From: Ganoderma boninense
Lineage: Eukaryota > Basidiomycota > Agaricomycetes > Polyporales > Polyporaceae
Direction: 5' to 3'
Length of the DNA stretch: 23,635 nt
Assembly: GCA_002900995.3 (NCBI GenBank)
Contig: CM035314.1
Span: forward strand, 3,078,454-3,102,088
The position numbers and the translations under genes are program-made. Below the pieces are notes generated by a model. That model saw only the letters and a program-made list of their open reading frames with translations. It was not told the DNA's origin and did no database searches. Shown piece after piece: positions 10,023 through 19,542 of this stretch; positions within the stretch are counted from its first letter, which is position 1; each line of letters begins with the position of its first letter.

Positions 10023-11831
10023 TTAGTGTTCTCTGCCCCACTCGCTCACGTTGTGCTCCGTCGGCGTCCGAATGACTTTCACCGCACCGGAGATGTGCCT
10101 GACAAACTCGTGGCGCAACGGCGAAGGAACGTCCACCCAGCCAGCCAAGAACTGCATGTTGAGCAACTCCAACACGACCCCCTTTTCACCACGATACTGA
10201 AAGCAGTCCCGCATCGCCTCGAACGTCGACATAGTACCTGTGCCCCCAATATGGATGTCCCTGAGGTTTGGACAGGCGATCACAGAGTCCGCACGTATAG
10301 AACCCTCGGAAGCTGCGTGAAGCCCACGAAAGACATTGATCACATCGTGGTTGTCATCACAGTTTCTGGGGATGGTGAGCTCCTCGAGGAGGGGGAACGT
10401 GCGAAAAACTTTCTCCCAGGCGGCCGCGGTCCCATGGTCGTGGTCTCCGCTGACAAACAGGAAGGTCAGGGGAGACGTTCCGAGAGTCTGGACAAGATCA
10501 TCAAGGCCCTGTCCCATGGCCTGATTCCAGGGTTCAGCGCGATTTCCGGAGTCGAACTGGAGGACGATGTGAGAGCTATCGTCTGTGTCGTGGCCCTGGA
10601 CATGCGGCCTGCTGTAACTGCTCCTGATAGAATATTTGCCACCGTGGATCGTCAGCCAGGCCATGGTGGCAAGACCAAGAGCAGGGACTGTGATGTTGCG
10701 GTTGGGTGGTAGCATTGCATCGATGGTCCCGGTAGTGTCATCCGAGACACAGGCCGTGATATAGATATCCGTGAAGGGTCGAAGGTGCAGATGAGCCAAG
10801 AAACAGGATATGCGGTCTACTCCGTAGTCGCTCAATTGGAAGTTACGGAGGCGTGGTAGAGATGCGTATGGTCTGAAGGGAACGTGACTGGCTCCTCCAT
10901 ATGGCCACTCGCCTGACAGACGATGGAGCGCACCTCGGGAAAGACGCAGCTTTTCCAACCGCATGCTTGCTGCAAGGGCGTCGAGGAAGCCGTCGAAAGA
11001 GAGTGGTACAGAGCAGCCATCGAGATCGAGCGTGCGAAGCTGAGCATAGAGTGAGATGTCTTGGGGTGCGACCATTGGAGACCGTAGTACGAGGACCTTC
11101 AGGGAGGGGAACCGTTCGGAGGTGAGACAGGCGTCTACTCGACTGAGGGCTCCGGTCTCCCGTCCCGCGTTGACGGTAAAGTGCAATTTTTCGAGGAGGC
11201 GCATGGAATTGTTGAAGAAGGGTATAATCGATGTCAGCAAAGAGGTACCGGGAGCCTCAGTGCTGAAGTGGAATTCCCTGAACCGATACACATGAGGGCG
11301 TAGGTTGTCGAGAAGATGGTTGAGAGAGCAATGGGACTCTACATGGACGTCGATGGAAATTGCGGCGGAACGGGAAATACAGAGACTTGTCCAAGACGGT
11401 TTTCGCCTTGAGTGAATCTCCCGCCAGAAGGTGGGAGTCGAGACTAAGACATGGCGCCAGTGACAGCATACCAGCATAAGACCCGGCCAACCGACGTCCA
11501 ACCACGGATGCTGGGCACTCGCGTACTGGTCTCGCCGTCTCCAAGGAGAATGTGGGAGTTCCTCGAAGATTTGCACAAGGAGTTCATGGGGAATTTTGTG
11601 AATGGGAAGTGAGCAATTCCAGAGCCGCCTCAGTTCCAGGCGTCGACGACAGATTGGTTCCATGATCGCTTCCTCCTTCTCATCCAGTTCAGCGAGCTCC
11701 AGGGATATGGTATCACGTAGGATGTGCGATCCGGTGGAGGAGGATGCAAAGTTGCCTGAGGTCATGCACGCTGATGGAAGCCCTGCGCGCCCGTGCAAAG
11801 GCAGTGTCGACGTGGAGCAGTGAGCTGCCAT
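10023..11831 (-). CDS. F-box/LRR-like protein, single exon, 602 aa
   Basis: A short coiled segment (LELAELDEKEEAIMEPICRR, residues 44-63) precedes the F-box. The F-box itself has LPIHKIPHELLVQIFEEL at about 75-92 and LMLVCCHWRHVLVSTPTFW at about 118-136. The rest is an irregular leucine-rich region (LEKLHFTV, LRTLDLDG, LEKLRLSR, LRNFQLSD, LEELTIPR, LRDIHIGG). The family role is Skp1 binding by the F-box and substrate choice by the repeats in an SCF ubiquitin ligase; here that is inference. The ATG at 11831 gives an N-terminus that matches the 14057-15907 paralog, with the F-box at the same residue numbers in both. There are no introns. It is flanked by the DUF6533 gene (tail to tail, 122 bp apart) and a long gene-free region. 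Confidence 0.87.
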   Translation of the reverse strand: MAAHCSTSTLPLHGRAGLPSACMTSGNFASSSTGSHILRDTISLELAELDEKEEAIMEPICRRRLELRRLWNCSLPIHKIPHELLVQIFEELPHSPWRRRDQYASAQHPWLDVGWPGLMLVCCHWRHVLVSTPTFWREIHSRRKPSWTSLCISRSAAISIDVHVESHCSLNHLLDNLRPHVYRFREFHFSTEAPGTSLLTSIIPFFNNSMRLLEKLHFTVNAGRETGALSRVDACLTSERFPSLKVLVLRSPMVAPQDISLYAQLRTLDLDGCSVPLSFDGFLDALAASMRLEKLRLSRGALHRLSGEWPYGGASHVPFRPYASLPRLRNFQLSDYGVDRISCFLAHLHLRPFTDIYITACVSDDTTGTIDAMLPPNRNITVPALGLATMAWLTIHGGKYSIRSSYSRPHVQGHDTDDSSHIVLQFDSGNRAEPWNQAMGQGLDDLVQTLGTSPLTFLFVSGDHDHGTAAAWEKVFRTFPLLEELTIPRNCDDNHDVINVFRGLHAASEGSIRADSVIACPNLRDIHIGGTGTMSTFEAMRDCFQYRGEKGVVLELLNMQFLAGWVDVPSPLRHEFVRHISGAVKVIRTPTEHNVSEWGREH

Positions 11832-14056
11832 CTATGAAGGCCATGTACACACAGGACGTCAGCCGTTGTGAACAACGTTTGCTTGGATAAGTACGCACTG
11901 ATGTTGCGAATGGTACTAGGTACCCGTACACCCGTTCAACTAGGTACTACTACCGCAATTGCAGGTTTCGCAGCTGAGATGCGAATGTCCGCCGACGTGT
12001 CTAAGTGAACACTGAATTTCGATCTAACGGTGCGATTGAAATGACATTAGTTCTCAAGAAAGTATTGTCAATTGGTATCACCGCGAAGAAGTCTTACTTT
12101 CAAGTGCGGACGGAACGACCCTGAGTGCTCGTCGTATAGTAGGGCTGGTTCGAGCTGATGATGGCTTACAGCTGCTGGCAACCCACAGCCGAAGCCGATG
12201 CTCGCGCAAAGTCGTTACAGGCGCCGTCTGAAATGTGAGCTATCTCCAGCTACTAGAGATATGCCGCGTGCGTGCGCGGCAGAAACCTTGGGTACGTCTA
12301 TTACATATTTACATAAGGCATGGCTACAGTACACAGTAAGGCTACATATCGGAAACGCAAGCTCTACAGGCATGTGGCGGTCGAGTGGAGCGTAGGAGGT
12401 AGATAGAATGCATGGAAAAGTGAACTGACCAGCGGCGAGATTGAGGGCAAACAGCGAGGTCAATTTCAGGACCGATAGAGGAGGGGCGGATGGGATCGCT
12501 GAGTGACTCAGGAGCCGCAACATGATGGATTGCGTCGTAGCAAGTTGAAAACCACTGTTTGGGGTGAGGGCGAGGTTAGTCGCAATCAGAAGTGATGCTT
12601 AGAGAACGCACCGTGGATGGAAAGCCGTGAATGCCCAGGGTTAGCGTTGGGGTGGGAGGAGAGGGAGGCAGTGATTGTTCTTGGCCCGAGAACCGTCTTC
12701 TGTTGAATGCAAAGAGGTCAATGTCTCTGAACAGTTCCAGGTCAATTGCTCCCATACAGGTGCTGGTTTCGTTGAGAATGAAGCGGGACCCTGCCAAAGA
12801 TGGTGGGATCCAGATGAGCATACGGTAGTGGTTGATGATGAGCCACGAGAAGTTGCGTCCTCGCAGCTTCCAAACGCCACATGTGGCCGCAAAACTGTAG
12901 AGTACCACAGGCTGTCATGAGCTCTGTGGTATTTGAGGAGAGCCGTTAAGTGGCTGCCATCAAATGTTCAGATGAGTAGTGGATAAATGAATTAGATCTT
13001 ACGGCAGGAAAGAGTTGGGGACCCAATATGACATGAACCTTGTAACTCGATATCAGGGATGGTGGACACGTCGCTCAGAGTACATTTCGCATTCGTGCAA
13101 TTTGACTGGGCTCTCTGGGTGGGGTGACCCGCAACAAACTTCGCGGAACCTGTCGGAATGTAATCGTCGTCATCTTGGGGGCCTAGCAAGCGTGGTGTGA
13201 GACACAGTGCGATATAGGGGAGACTGCATACGGCAAAGCTCACCTTTAGTGCATTTCTTTCGTGGCCGAAGACGCGCCACGTCCTCGCTGTTGGCGTTCA
13301 AGTTGCAGCTGCCGGCTGTAGCTATAGTACAGCGGACGTAAGTCGACAGAGGCGATGACAGCCAACGTAAACTCACAATCAGTCCTTTTTCTACTAGCTG
13401 CAGAACCACCTAAGGAGGAAGCGTAGTGGCGTGGCGGGGCTGGCTCGAACCTAAGAGCAAACATTAGCGCAAACGAGCACATCGCGGATCAAATAAAGAC
13501 ACTCACCCAGCTTAGCCCGTGGTGCAATGTCCCCAACATACTGGCGTGCACTCTGCTTTGTTCGAGCCATGTGGAACGGACAGTGACTACTTAGTGACAA
13601 TGTGGCACGGTGTGGAGGAGGGCTCAGGAGGGCGAGGAGGCTTATTCGCGGAGGCGTCTGCGGAGAGGGTCGGGCCGGTCAAATTGGGCGCTTTGATTTT
13701 TGCTCGCCAGTAACCTTGGTACCCAAGGTAATCTCCGCCACTTTGAAGGGCGCTAACTGCGTCGTTGCATTTCGGCCTATTTCGGCTGTGGTCAGCTTGG
13801 ACGCCAGCAGCATCGTAGCCACTGGCGTGAGTTTGCGTCCGCGCTGGTAAGTAACAGCTTTCTGATGATAAATCGAGGGACGATGTTCTGAATACTTTTA
13901 TCTCTCGACCGCAGGCCAGATCTGCGTGAAATATCTGACAGTGAAACGTCCCGAGTCGACGACGTGAGTGGTGCTTTAAATGCAGTGCCACCTCCGTTCA
14001 CAGCACCAACGTTACTGAAAGTTGCTGAGTGCTTCAGGTGTAAACGTCTTCCCCAT
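11832..14056. other. long region between two divergent F-box paralogs, no supported gene
   Basis: About 2.2 kb separates the starts of two F-box paralogs. A plausible intron at 13847-13914 (GTAAGT to CGCAG) is followed by another donor (GTGAGT) at 13964. This suggests a spliced 5' leader for the plus-strand gene. On the minus strand, short open pieces with splice-like ends occur at 12576-12908 (containing WIPPSLAGSRFILN) and 12992-13243. They resemble scraps of a membrane or secreted protein but cannot be joined into a gene. Confidence 0.4.
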
Positions 14057-15907
14057 ATGGCTCCTCGGGAAGACGGACTACCTGCTGGCAAGCAGTCCTC
14101 ACAGGAAAGCACGCCCGGTGACGATCCCGTGTCTCAATCGGTTGGACCACACATTGTGGACTCGGAACGCGAAATAATAGGTCAAAAGCTCGCAGAACTT
14201 GAGGCGGAAGAGACAGCGGCCATGGAACCAATTCGCCGTCGACGTCTAGAGCTGAAGCGGCTTTGGAACCGTTCGCTCCCTATCCAACAACTCTCCGATG
14301 AGATCCTCGTGGAAATATTCGCGCGCTTTCCACACACTCCTCAAAGAAGGCGACGGGACCAGTATAAAGATGGCCAACCTACTTGGATGGACTTGGGTTG
14401 GCCAGGTCTTATGTTAGTGTGCCACGACTGGCGTGAGCTTCTAGTCTCCACTCCCATGTTCTGGCGGCAAGTGAACGTTCTGCGGCAGCCCAGCTGGACA
14501 AGACTCTGTCTGACTCGCTCCGCCCCAGGCCCCATCAGCGTCCATGTGGGTGGGAATTTCGAGCAGGGCCATCTTGACGACATACCCCTCCATGCGAACC
14601 GGTATAAATATTTCCAGTATAGCGATCAGTTCAACCTTACTGCCTCGATAGAAACGTTCACACCCCTCTTCAATAAGGGCATGCCTCTGCTGGAAAACCT
14701 GTGGGTTACCGTGAGGGACTGGGATACGTCTAAACCACACTTCGATGCACAGATCACCTCACAGCGATTCCCATCCCTCCGAGTCCTCATGCTCGGGTCG
14801 ACGATAATGGCGGCGCCTCAAGAAACTTCTCTCTATGCCCAGCTCCGCAAATTGACGCTCTGCGATTGCCCTCCCTCCCTTTCCCTCGACGGCTTCCTTG
14901 ACGCGCTCTCAGCAAGTGTGCAGCTCGAAAAAGTGATCCTCCAGGGTGTACTCCATCGTCTGTTGGGCGAGTGGCCGCATGGGGACCGTGTCCCCCACAG
15001 GTCGCCAATATCTCTACCACGCCTCCAGAGTTTCAAGTTCTACGAGTACCGGATCGATCTCTTGTCATATTTCCTGGCCCACTTGCGCCTCCAGCCTTCT
15101 GTGGTCCACTGGATCAAGGGTTGCACTGGAGTGTCACATCGCCGCGGTGTTGGGAAAACCATTCACGAGATGTTACCGCCCAACCGCGCCCTGACGCTTC
15201 CTGTGCTCTCTCTCGCCACAGATATCAACATGACGATCCGCGGCGACCAGTATTCCATTGGTTACGGCCATGCTGCACCCTCCAACGACCATCTACTAGC
15301 GGGAGACTCAGAGTTTCCTCGGGTCCTTCTCATGCTCACCAGAGGCCATTATAGCCGCCACTGGGACAAGTTCATGGCGCAGGGCTTGGGCGATCTCGTC
15401 GACGCGTTCGGCTCGTCCCCTCTCACGCGTCTTACCGTCGGCGGAGACCAGAGCAACTCGACCGCGGCCGCATGGGAGAGGGTCTTCCGGACGTTCCCGC
15501 TCCTCGAGGAGCTCGATCTCGATGGCCGCCGTGTGGACGACGCCAGCGACGTCTGCGACGTCTTTCGCGGCCTCCATGCAGCATCCGCTCCCCATACCGA
15601 GTCCGACTGTACGGTCGCCTGCCCGAACCTGAGGGAAATCCGACTTAGCGGGGTGGCATCGACGGCGACATACGAGGCGATGCGCGAGTGCTTGCGGTAT
15701 CGCGGCGACAAGGGTGTGGTCTTGGAGTCCCTCAAGATGAAGGCGTTGGCTGATTGGCACTCTTTCGACTACGACGTCGACGCATTGCGCCGTGGATTCA
15801 CCGATGGCATATCTGACGTGGTGAAATCTATTGATGATGGCAAGACCATGAGCGAGGTGATGGCGGAATATCGGGCGCTCGACGACTTGGATATTTGGCA
15901 ATGGTAG
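14057..15907 (+). CDS. F-box/LRR-like protein, paralog of the 10023-11831 gene, 616 aa
   Basis: Order of parts: a polar N-terminus, a short coiled segment (IIGQKLAELEAEETAAMEPI), the F-box (LPIQQLSDEILVEIFARF at about residues 74-91 and LMLVCHDWRELLVSTPMFW at about 118-136), then a leucine-rich body. Shared landmarks with the minus-strand paralogs include LPPNRALTLPVLSLAT, FRTFPLLEELDL and YEAMRECLRYRGDKGVVLE. The tail after residue 590 is longer than in the relatives and ends DDLDIWQW. The frame is open further upstream to 13964, but no ATG occurs there before 14057, so I chose MAPREDG. Possible 5' UTR splicing is described for the preceding region. Expected role is a substrate receptor of an SCF ubiquitin ligase; the target is unknown. 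Confidence 0.87.
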   Translation: MAPREDGLPAGKQSSQESTPGDDPVSQSVGPHIVDSEREIIGQKLAELEAEETAAMEPIRRRRLELKRLWNRSLPIQQLSDEILVEIFARFPHTPQRRRRDQYKDGQPTWMDLGWPGLMLVCHDWRELLVSTPMFWRQVNVLRQPSWTRLCLTRSAPGPISVHVGGNFEQGHLDDIPLHANRYKYFQYSDQFNLTASIETFTPLFNKGMPLLENLWVTVRDWDTSKPHFDAQITSQRFPSLRVLMLGSTIMAAPQETSLYAQLRKLTLCDCPPSLSLDGFLDALSASVQLEKVILQGVLHRLLGEWPHGDRVPHRSPISLPRLQSFKFYEYRIDLLSYFLAHLRLQPSVVHWIKGCTGVSHRRGVGKTIHEMLPPNRALTLPVLSLATDINMTIRGDQYSIGYGHAAPSNDHLLAGDSEFPRVLLMLTRGHYSRHWDKFMAQGLGDLVDAFGSSPLTRLTVGGDQSNSTAAAWERVFRTFPLLEELDLDGRRVDDASDVCDVFRGLHAASAPHTESDCTVACPNLREIRLSGVASTATYEAMRECLRYRGDKGVVLESLKMKALADWHSFDYDVDALRRGFTDGISDVVKSIDDGKTMSEVMAEYRALDDLDIWQW

Positions 15908-15984
15908 GGGCGAGGTACTACTGTACTACAGGCTGGACGGAAGGAGACTATCGTATCCATTATGGAGTTTGTTCTAATGAAGTT

Positions 15985-16760
15985 TATCGTCAGTTAGGAT
16001 TCGGAATCGCGTGAGCGGCCGGCGTGCTTGAGTGCGGTATGTTCTGGCTACGGTGCACGCCGGGAAGAGGGTGAGCGACATGGACATCAGTTGGAAGGAC
16101 GACACGGTGGTCGTCGTCTTTGCTGAGGCGGAAGTAGGGCCCTCGTAGTGAGGCGCCTTGAGCGGGGCAATGGCGAGGCTGAACGTGGACGTGAAAGCCT
16201 TGCACAACTCGGGGATGGGGTCGGAGAGGGATGTCAAGGGAAGCAGCTCCGGGCTGGCAGAGCGTGCCATGTCCGACTCACGAAACGCGACGGCAAGCCA
16301 GCTTGACTGAGCATATCCTTGATGGTGTGGGCGGCAGCCACCGCATCGTAGAAAAGGAGATTCTCGTGGCTTGTTCCACGCCGAGCCATATAAGGAGCGG
16401 ACAAAGTGTTCTCGCCTTCCCGTCGTTGACGAAGGCGACGGGGCCGATTCAGGTCCACTGGACGCCACAGGAATCGAAGAGCTCATAGATGTTCCTACCG
16501 ATCTCGAGCCAGAAGCCTGCGATTCGATGGCTGTAGACAGGGAGCGTCTCGCGGAATCGCTTGCAGGCCCGTGCATTTAGACCATGAAGAGCCGGAGTTG
16601 AAAATGCAGGAGGGGCTACTGCCAGGCGTGCCGTAGAAGTCCTTATGAGCGGCGGGGTAACCGTCGGATTTGCATAAGTGAGCCCGGGCTTCGTGGAGAT
16701 TTGCAGGTACGACTCATACAATTCGTGGAGGTCAAACGCGTCAGGACGGGCCGACACTGG
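15985..16760 (-). pseudogene. decayed gene of an unnamed basidiomycete protein family
   Basis: Reading down the minus strand, one protein-like sequence continues through several frames. The first exon follows a TTCCCAG acceptor at about 16757 (AFDLHELYESYLQIS, RFRETLPVYSHRIAGFWLEI, YELFDSCGVQWT). A TGA then interrupts at 16449-16451, followed in the same frame by IGPVAFVNDGKARTLCPLLI. Next come a second frame (ENLLFYDAVAAAHTIKDML, from about 16365), a third (VAFRESDMARSASPELL, then AIAPLKAPHYEG) and a fourth (YFRLSKDDDHRVV, TDVHVAHPLP). From memory I recognise this as a recurrent family in mushroom and polypore genomes, but I know no established name or function. The VHVAH segment vaguely resembles the TAAHV region of trypsin-like proteases; this is weak. 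One nonsense codon and at least three frameshifts make it a pseudogene. Confidence 0.7.
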
Positions 16761-16769
16761 GAAGCAACG

Positions 16770-17183
16770 GGGCGCAACGGTGAGTAAGTGCCATCAACGA
16801 GACGTCAAGGACAAGCAAAAAAAAGATAAACGGCTTACTTGTGAACCGTTTGTCGTCCCAAAGTAGAAAGCATACACGGAATCTTTAGTGACGGTAGGCG
16901 ATGAGAGTTGGATGAGAGTGTTGAATAAGAGGGAAACGGCAAGCAAGTGGGTCCCGGACCCGAGTCGCGCGCCCCGTCGGCGCGCGAGCCTCCGCGCGCG
17001 TCATCGTGCGCACGCGATTGCACGATCGTGAGAGCGCTTACACGTCGCGCGGTCCGAGGCGTCTGACACCACCCACCACCATCGCCCGACCCCGCATTTC
17101 TTGAGCTCTTCCCCCTCATCTCCCTGAGCCCTCCACATCGCCCAGCAGCTACCAATACCCCACAGTATCCACTCCTCATCACC
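16770..17183 (+). promoter_or_regulatory. GC-rich promoter region of the DUF2470 gene
   Basis: The 250 bp before the ATG at 17184 contain a CpG-dense, GCGCGC-rich core (about 16970-17010), followed by a CT-rich, CA-rich leader typical of basidiomycete 5' UTRs. No TATA box is obvious. Upstream of it are the remains of the minus-strand pseudogene's 5' end. Confidence 0.4.
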
Positions 17184-18049
17184 ATGTCCAAGGACCCCGT
17201 CGCCGAGAAGTCTGGTTTTCTGTGCATGTACATGTCGAACCACCCCGACACCCTCGTCTCGTACGTGCGCTACTGGGGCAAGGTCAAGGAGCAGGTCGCC
17301 ACAGCGAAGCTCGTCGCCATCGACACCAATGTATGTCACCCTGATCTGTGTTCTGTAAGGCGGGGACGTGGCTGACGCGGGCGCGGGCAGGGCATGAGCC
17401 TGACGTACCAGCCAAAAGGGGCCACGGCGAGCAAGGACGTGCGCGTGGAATTCGACCCGCCCCTTGCCGGCTACGAGGAGGTGAAGCCGCGCCTGATGGA
17501 GATGAAGGCGGTCGCAGAGGAGCAGCTCGGCATGGTGCGTATTCAGTACATTCTGCCCCTCGTGTGCGTCCTGTTTACCGAACATGGCGGTGGGACAGGT
17601 CAAGGCACCGCAGGTCACGTCCTTTGTGTTCCACCCGCACATGTTCACCATGCTTGCCGCGGTCGGGTTCCTCGTGTACTCGACTTACGCGCCGTCCATG
17701 AAAGACACAGAGTACGCCCACCTGTTCGCGCTGGGGAACGTCGTCCTCTCGTTCTTCCCGCCGTGGATGACCAAGTTTGGCTGGGGGCTCGTGGTCTTCT
17801 TCCATACCTTCGAGTCCCTCTACGTCGCCATGTTATGTAGGAAGCACCAGACGGGACTCATTGTAGGGGTGAGTTGATTGCCTGCAATCTCATTTCCACG
17901 TTGTTCACATCGCTGACGTGCATATCCTCTTTCCGTGGTTTAAGCTGCAATATTGGGGGATGGCGGCCCTCGTCGGTTTCCCGGCCATAATTTCTTTTCG
18001 GAAACAAATACAAGAAGCACGCATCGCGAGCATTTTGAAGGGTCAATGA
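17184..18049 (+). CDS. DUF2470 domain protein with C-terminal membrane region, 4 exons, 221 aa
   Basis: Exons are 17184-17330, 17391-17534, 17599-17868 and 17945-18049, all in phase 0 with GT-AG ends (GTATGT, GTGCGT, GTGAGT donors). The N-terminal half is a DUF2470 domain: FLCMYMSNHPDTLVSYVRY, then AKLVAIDTN-GMSLTYQP, then FDPPLAGYEEVKPRLMEMK. DUF2470 is the small domain also found at the C-terminus of heme-utilisation and pyridoxamine-oxidase-like proteins. The second half has about four hydrophobic segments (FTMLAAVGFLVYSTY, HLFALGNVVLSFF, WGLVVFFHTFESLYVAM, WGMAALVGFPAIISF), ending in a charged tail, RKQIQEARIASILKGQ. This DUF2470-plus-membrane arrangement is common in fungi; its biochemical role is not known to me. 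The start is the first ATG after a CT-rich leader. A broken duplicate lies about 11 kb to the left. Confidence 0.9.
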
Positions 18050-18597
18050 TCGCCGCTCGCACCACGTTCAGCAATTGTCATGTTGTATTACTAGAGCCGG
18101 ACCATACAATACATACCCCGGAACGTTCATCGTGCCATTGCTGATTGCGCAAACAACTCGCTGGTGGGTTTTCCCCCGTCATCGTGCTATGTCGGTCGAC
18201 ACTCAGCAAATTACTCTTTCCTCGATACTCAATTCTTGCATTCCTGTAGAGACACATTCCCATCAGAACCATCTATCCTGTCACAGCACTTAGCTTCAGG
18301 CGAAGCGGCGCCACCCCGGGTTTTTCGGAATCATAACAGGTTCTATGACAGTGGATGAGACAGGAGCAGATGCGAATGGTTGACTATGTACAGGATCAAA
18401 CTTGATCACCATGGATTCCGGTGCGGTCTCGCTTTGCGCTCGAATGCTGGACGCATTCAAGCGACATGTATCCTGGAATTTGGAGATCGCTGGCTCCATG
18501 AACGAAGATCGTGGTGGATTGCACGACAATGTATACAGCAGGGGACAGAAATCTACAAGTACAGAACGGAGAACGCACGCGTGTGAAGGAATCTTGC
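18050..18597. other. convergent intergenic region
   Basis: Lies between the ends of the DUF2470 gene and Dim1. The sequence is AT-richer, with no supported gene. A minus-strand open frame runs out of the Dim1 last exon to about 18396 and matters only if the Dim1 frame is read without correction. Confidence 0.5.
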
Positions 18598-19335
18598 TCA
18601 GTATCGGTAGCGAGTCGAGTAATCTGATGAAGTGACAGATGAGGGTGTGTATACAGGTCCTGGAATGAACAGCAGACGTACCCTTGGCGAAACGACGAGA
18701 CCACGTCCCTTGGAAGCACCGCGGTAGACAGTTTCGATGATGTCAATCAGCTGAACGGTAGAAAGAGGGTGAAAGCCAGGTCAACGACTGAATATACAAA
18801 GTATGGCAGTGACTCACCTCCTGTTTGTTATCCATTGCCCAGTTACTGAGGCGTTGGTGGATGAGAGATCAGCTAGGTGTAAGGTGCTCGAGGAGGAGCA
18901 TGACGTACATCTTATTGTTGTTACCAGTCCCGAGATCGATCATTATGTGCTTGTTTCTGGCATACTTCAAGTCAGCGATCGCCTATCCCTCCTTATCCAC
19001 GAAGAACGAACGCACCGATAGAAGAACATAACCGTGCATGGGTCGTACAATTCATACATCTGCCGCGCCCATGAATCCCCCGCCTTCCCGTACTCCATCG
19101 ACGAGAATGAATGAAGACGCACCTTGTTGAAGTCCGGGACATCGGTGATATCGACGAGGTAAATGACAGCGAAGTTCTGGACCTTGTCGGCCACGGCATA
19201 GAGGGTCTCATCCATCGTCATGCACTGGCTGTCCCAGTCGTGGCCGAAGCGGATCACGACGACACGGTCCTCCTCGGATTTGATGGCCTCGTCGACGTGC
19301 CAGCCAGAGGGGAGGTGCGGGAGGAAGTACGACAT
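18598..19335 (-). CDS. dim1: Dim1/TXNL4A-type U5 snRNP thioredoxin-like protein, 6 exons, apparent 1-base gap near the end
   Basis: Exons on the minus strand are 19335-19123, 19059-19016, 18956-18909, 18845-18818, 18750-18682 and 18623-18598. Introns are 58-67 bp. The product starts MSYFLPHLPSGWHVDEAI and continues with RFGHDWDSQCMTMDETL, VDITDVPDFN, MYELYDPCTVMFF, NKHIMIDLGTGNNNKINWA and ETVYRGASKGRGLVVSP. This is an almost textbook Dim1, a thioredoxin-fold core component of the U5 snRNP and tri-snRNP needed for pre-mRNA splicing and cell-cycle progression. The final exon encodes DYSTRYRY and a stop, the expected terminus, but in a frame one base off from exon 5, which ends TCGCCAAGG|GTACGT. 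Coding length totals 428 nt, one less than the 429 of a 142-residue Dim1. Read without correction, the protein would end in SPRITRLATD and a foreign tail. Most likely a base is missing from the AAGGG run in this sequence; genuine damage is less likely in an essential gene. Confidence 0.92.
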
Positions 19336-19542
19336 CTTCGGGTTGTAAGGAGTGGGGCAGGTTCACGTTCCAGTTCAAGTTGCTATGCAGCCACCTGAAG
19401 GATGTGGCGGGGAAATGAGCCGTGTTGATGTCTGTTTGTCTCTCCCCGAGCCTCGAAACTCGAAGTCCGAGCTTTCACCACCTCTTCCTTGAACTCTACC
19501 ACCCTGCTGCTTTTTTCTCTCTCTTGTACCCCCTCCCTCAAA
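19336..19542. promoter_or_regulatory. shared divergent promoter of Dim1 and CypH
   Basis: Only 207 bp separate the two start codons, and the genes are read away from each other. The CypH side carries a strong pyrimidine tract (about 19458-19541), as seen before many fungal transcription starts. No TATA box is visible. The arrangement makes a bidirectional promoter likely. Confidence 0.6.

Noticed and set aside
15308..15901. 197-codon antisense open frame over the F-box gene at 14057-15907
   Set aside because: Shadow of the real gene; it has no domain of its own.
17001..17651. 216-codon minus-strand open frame over the DUF2470 gene
   Set aside because: Antisense shadow covering the promoter and first exons of a well-supported gene.
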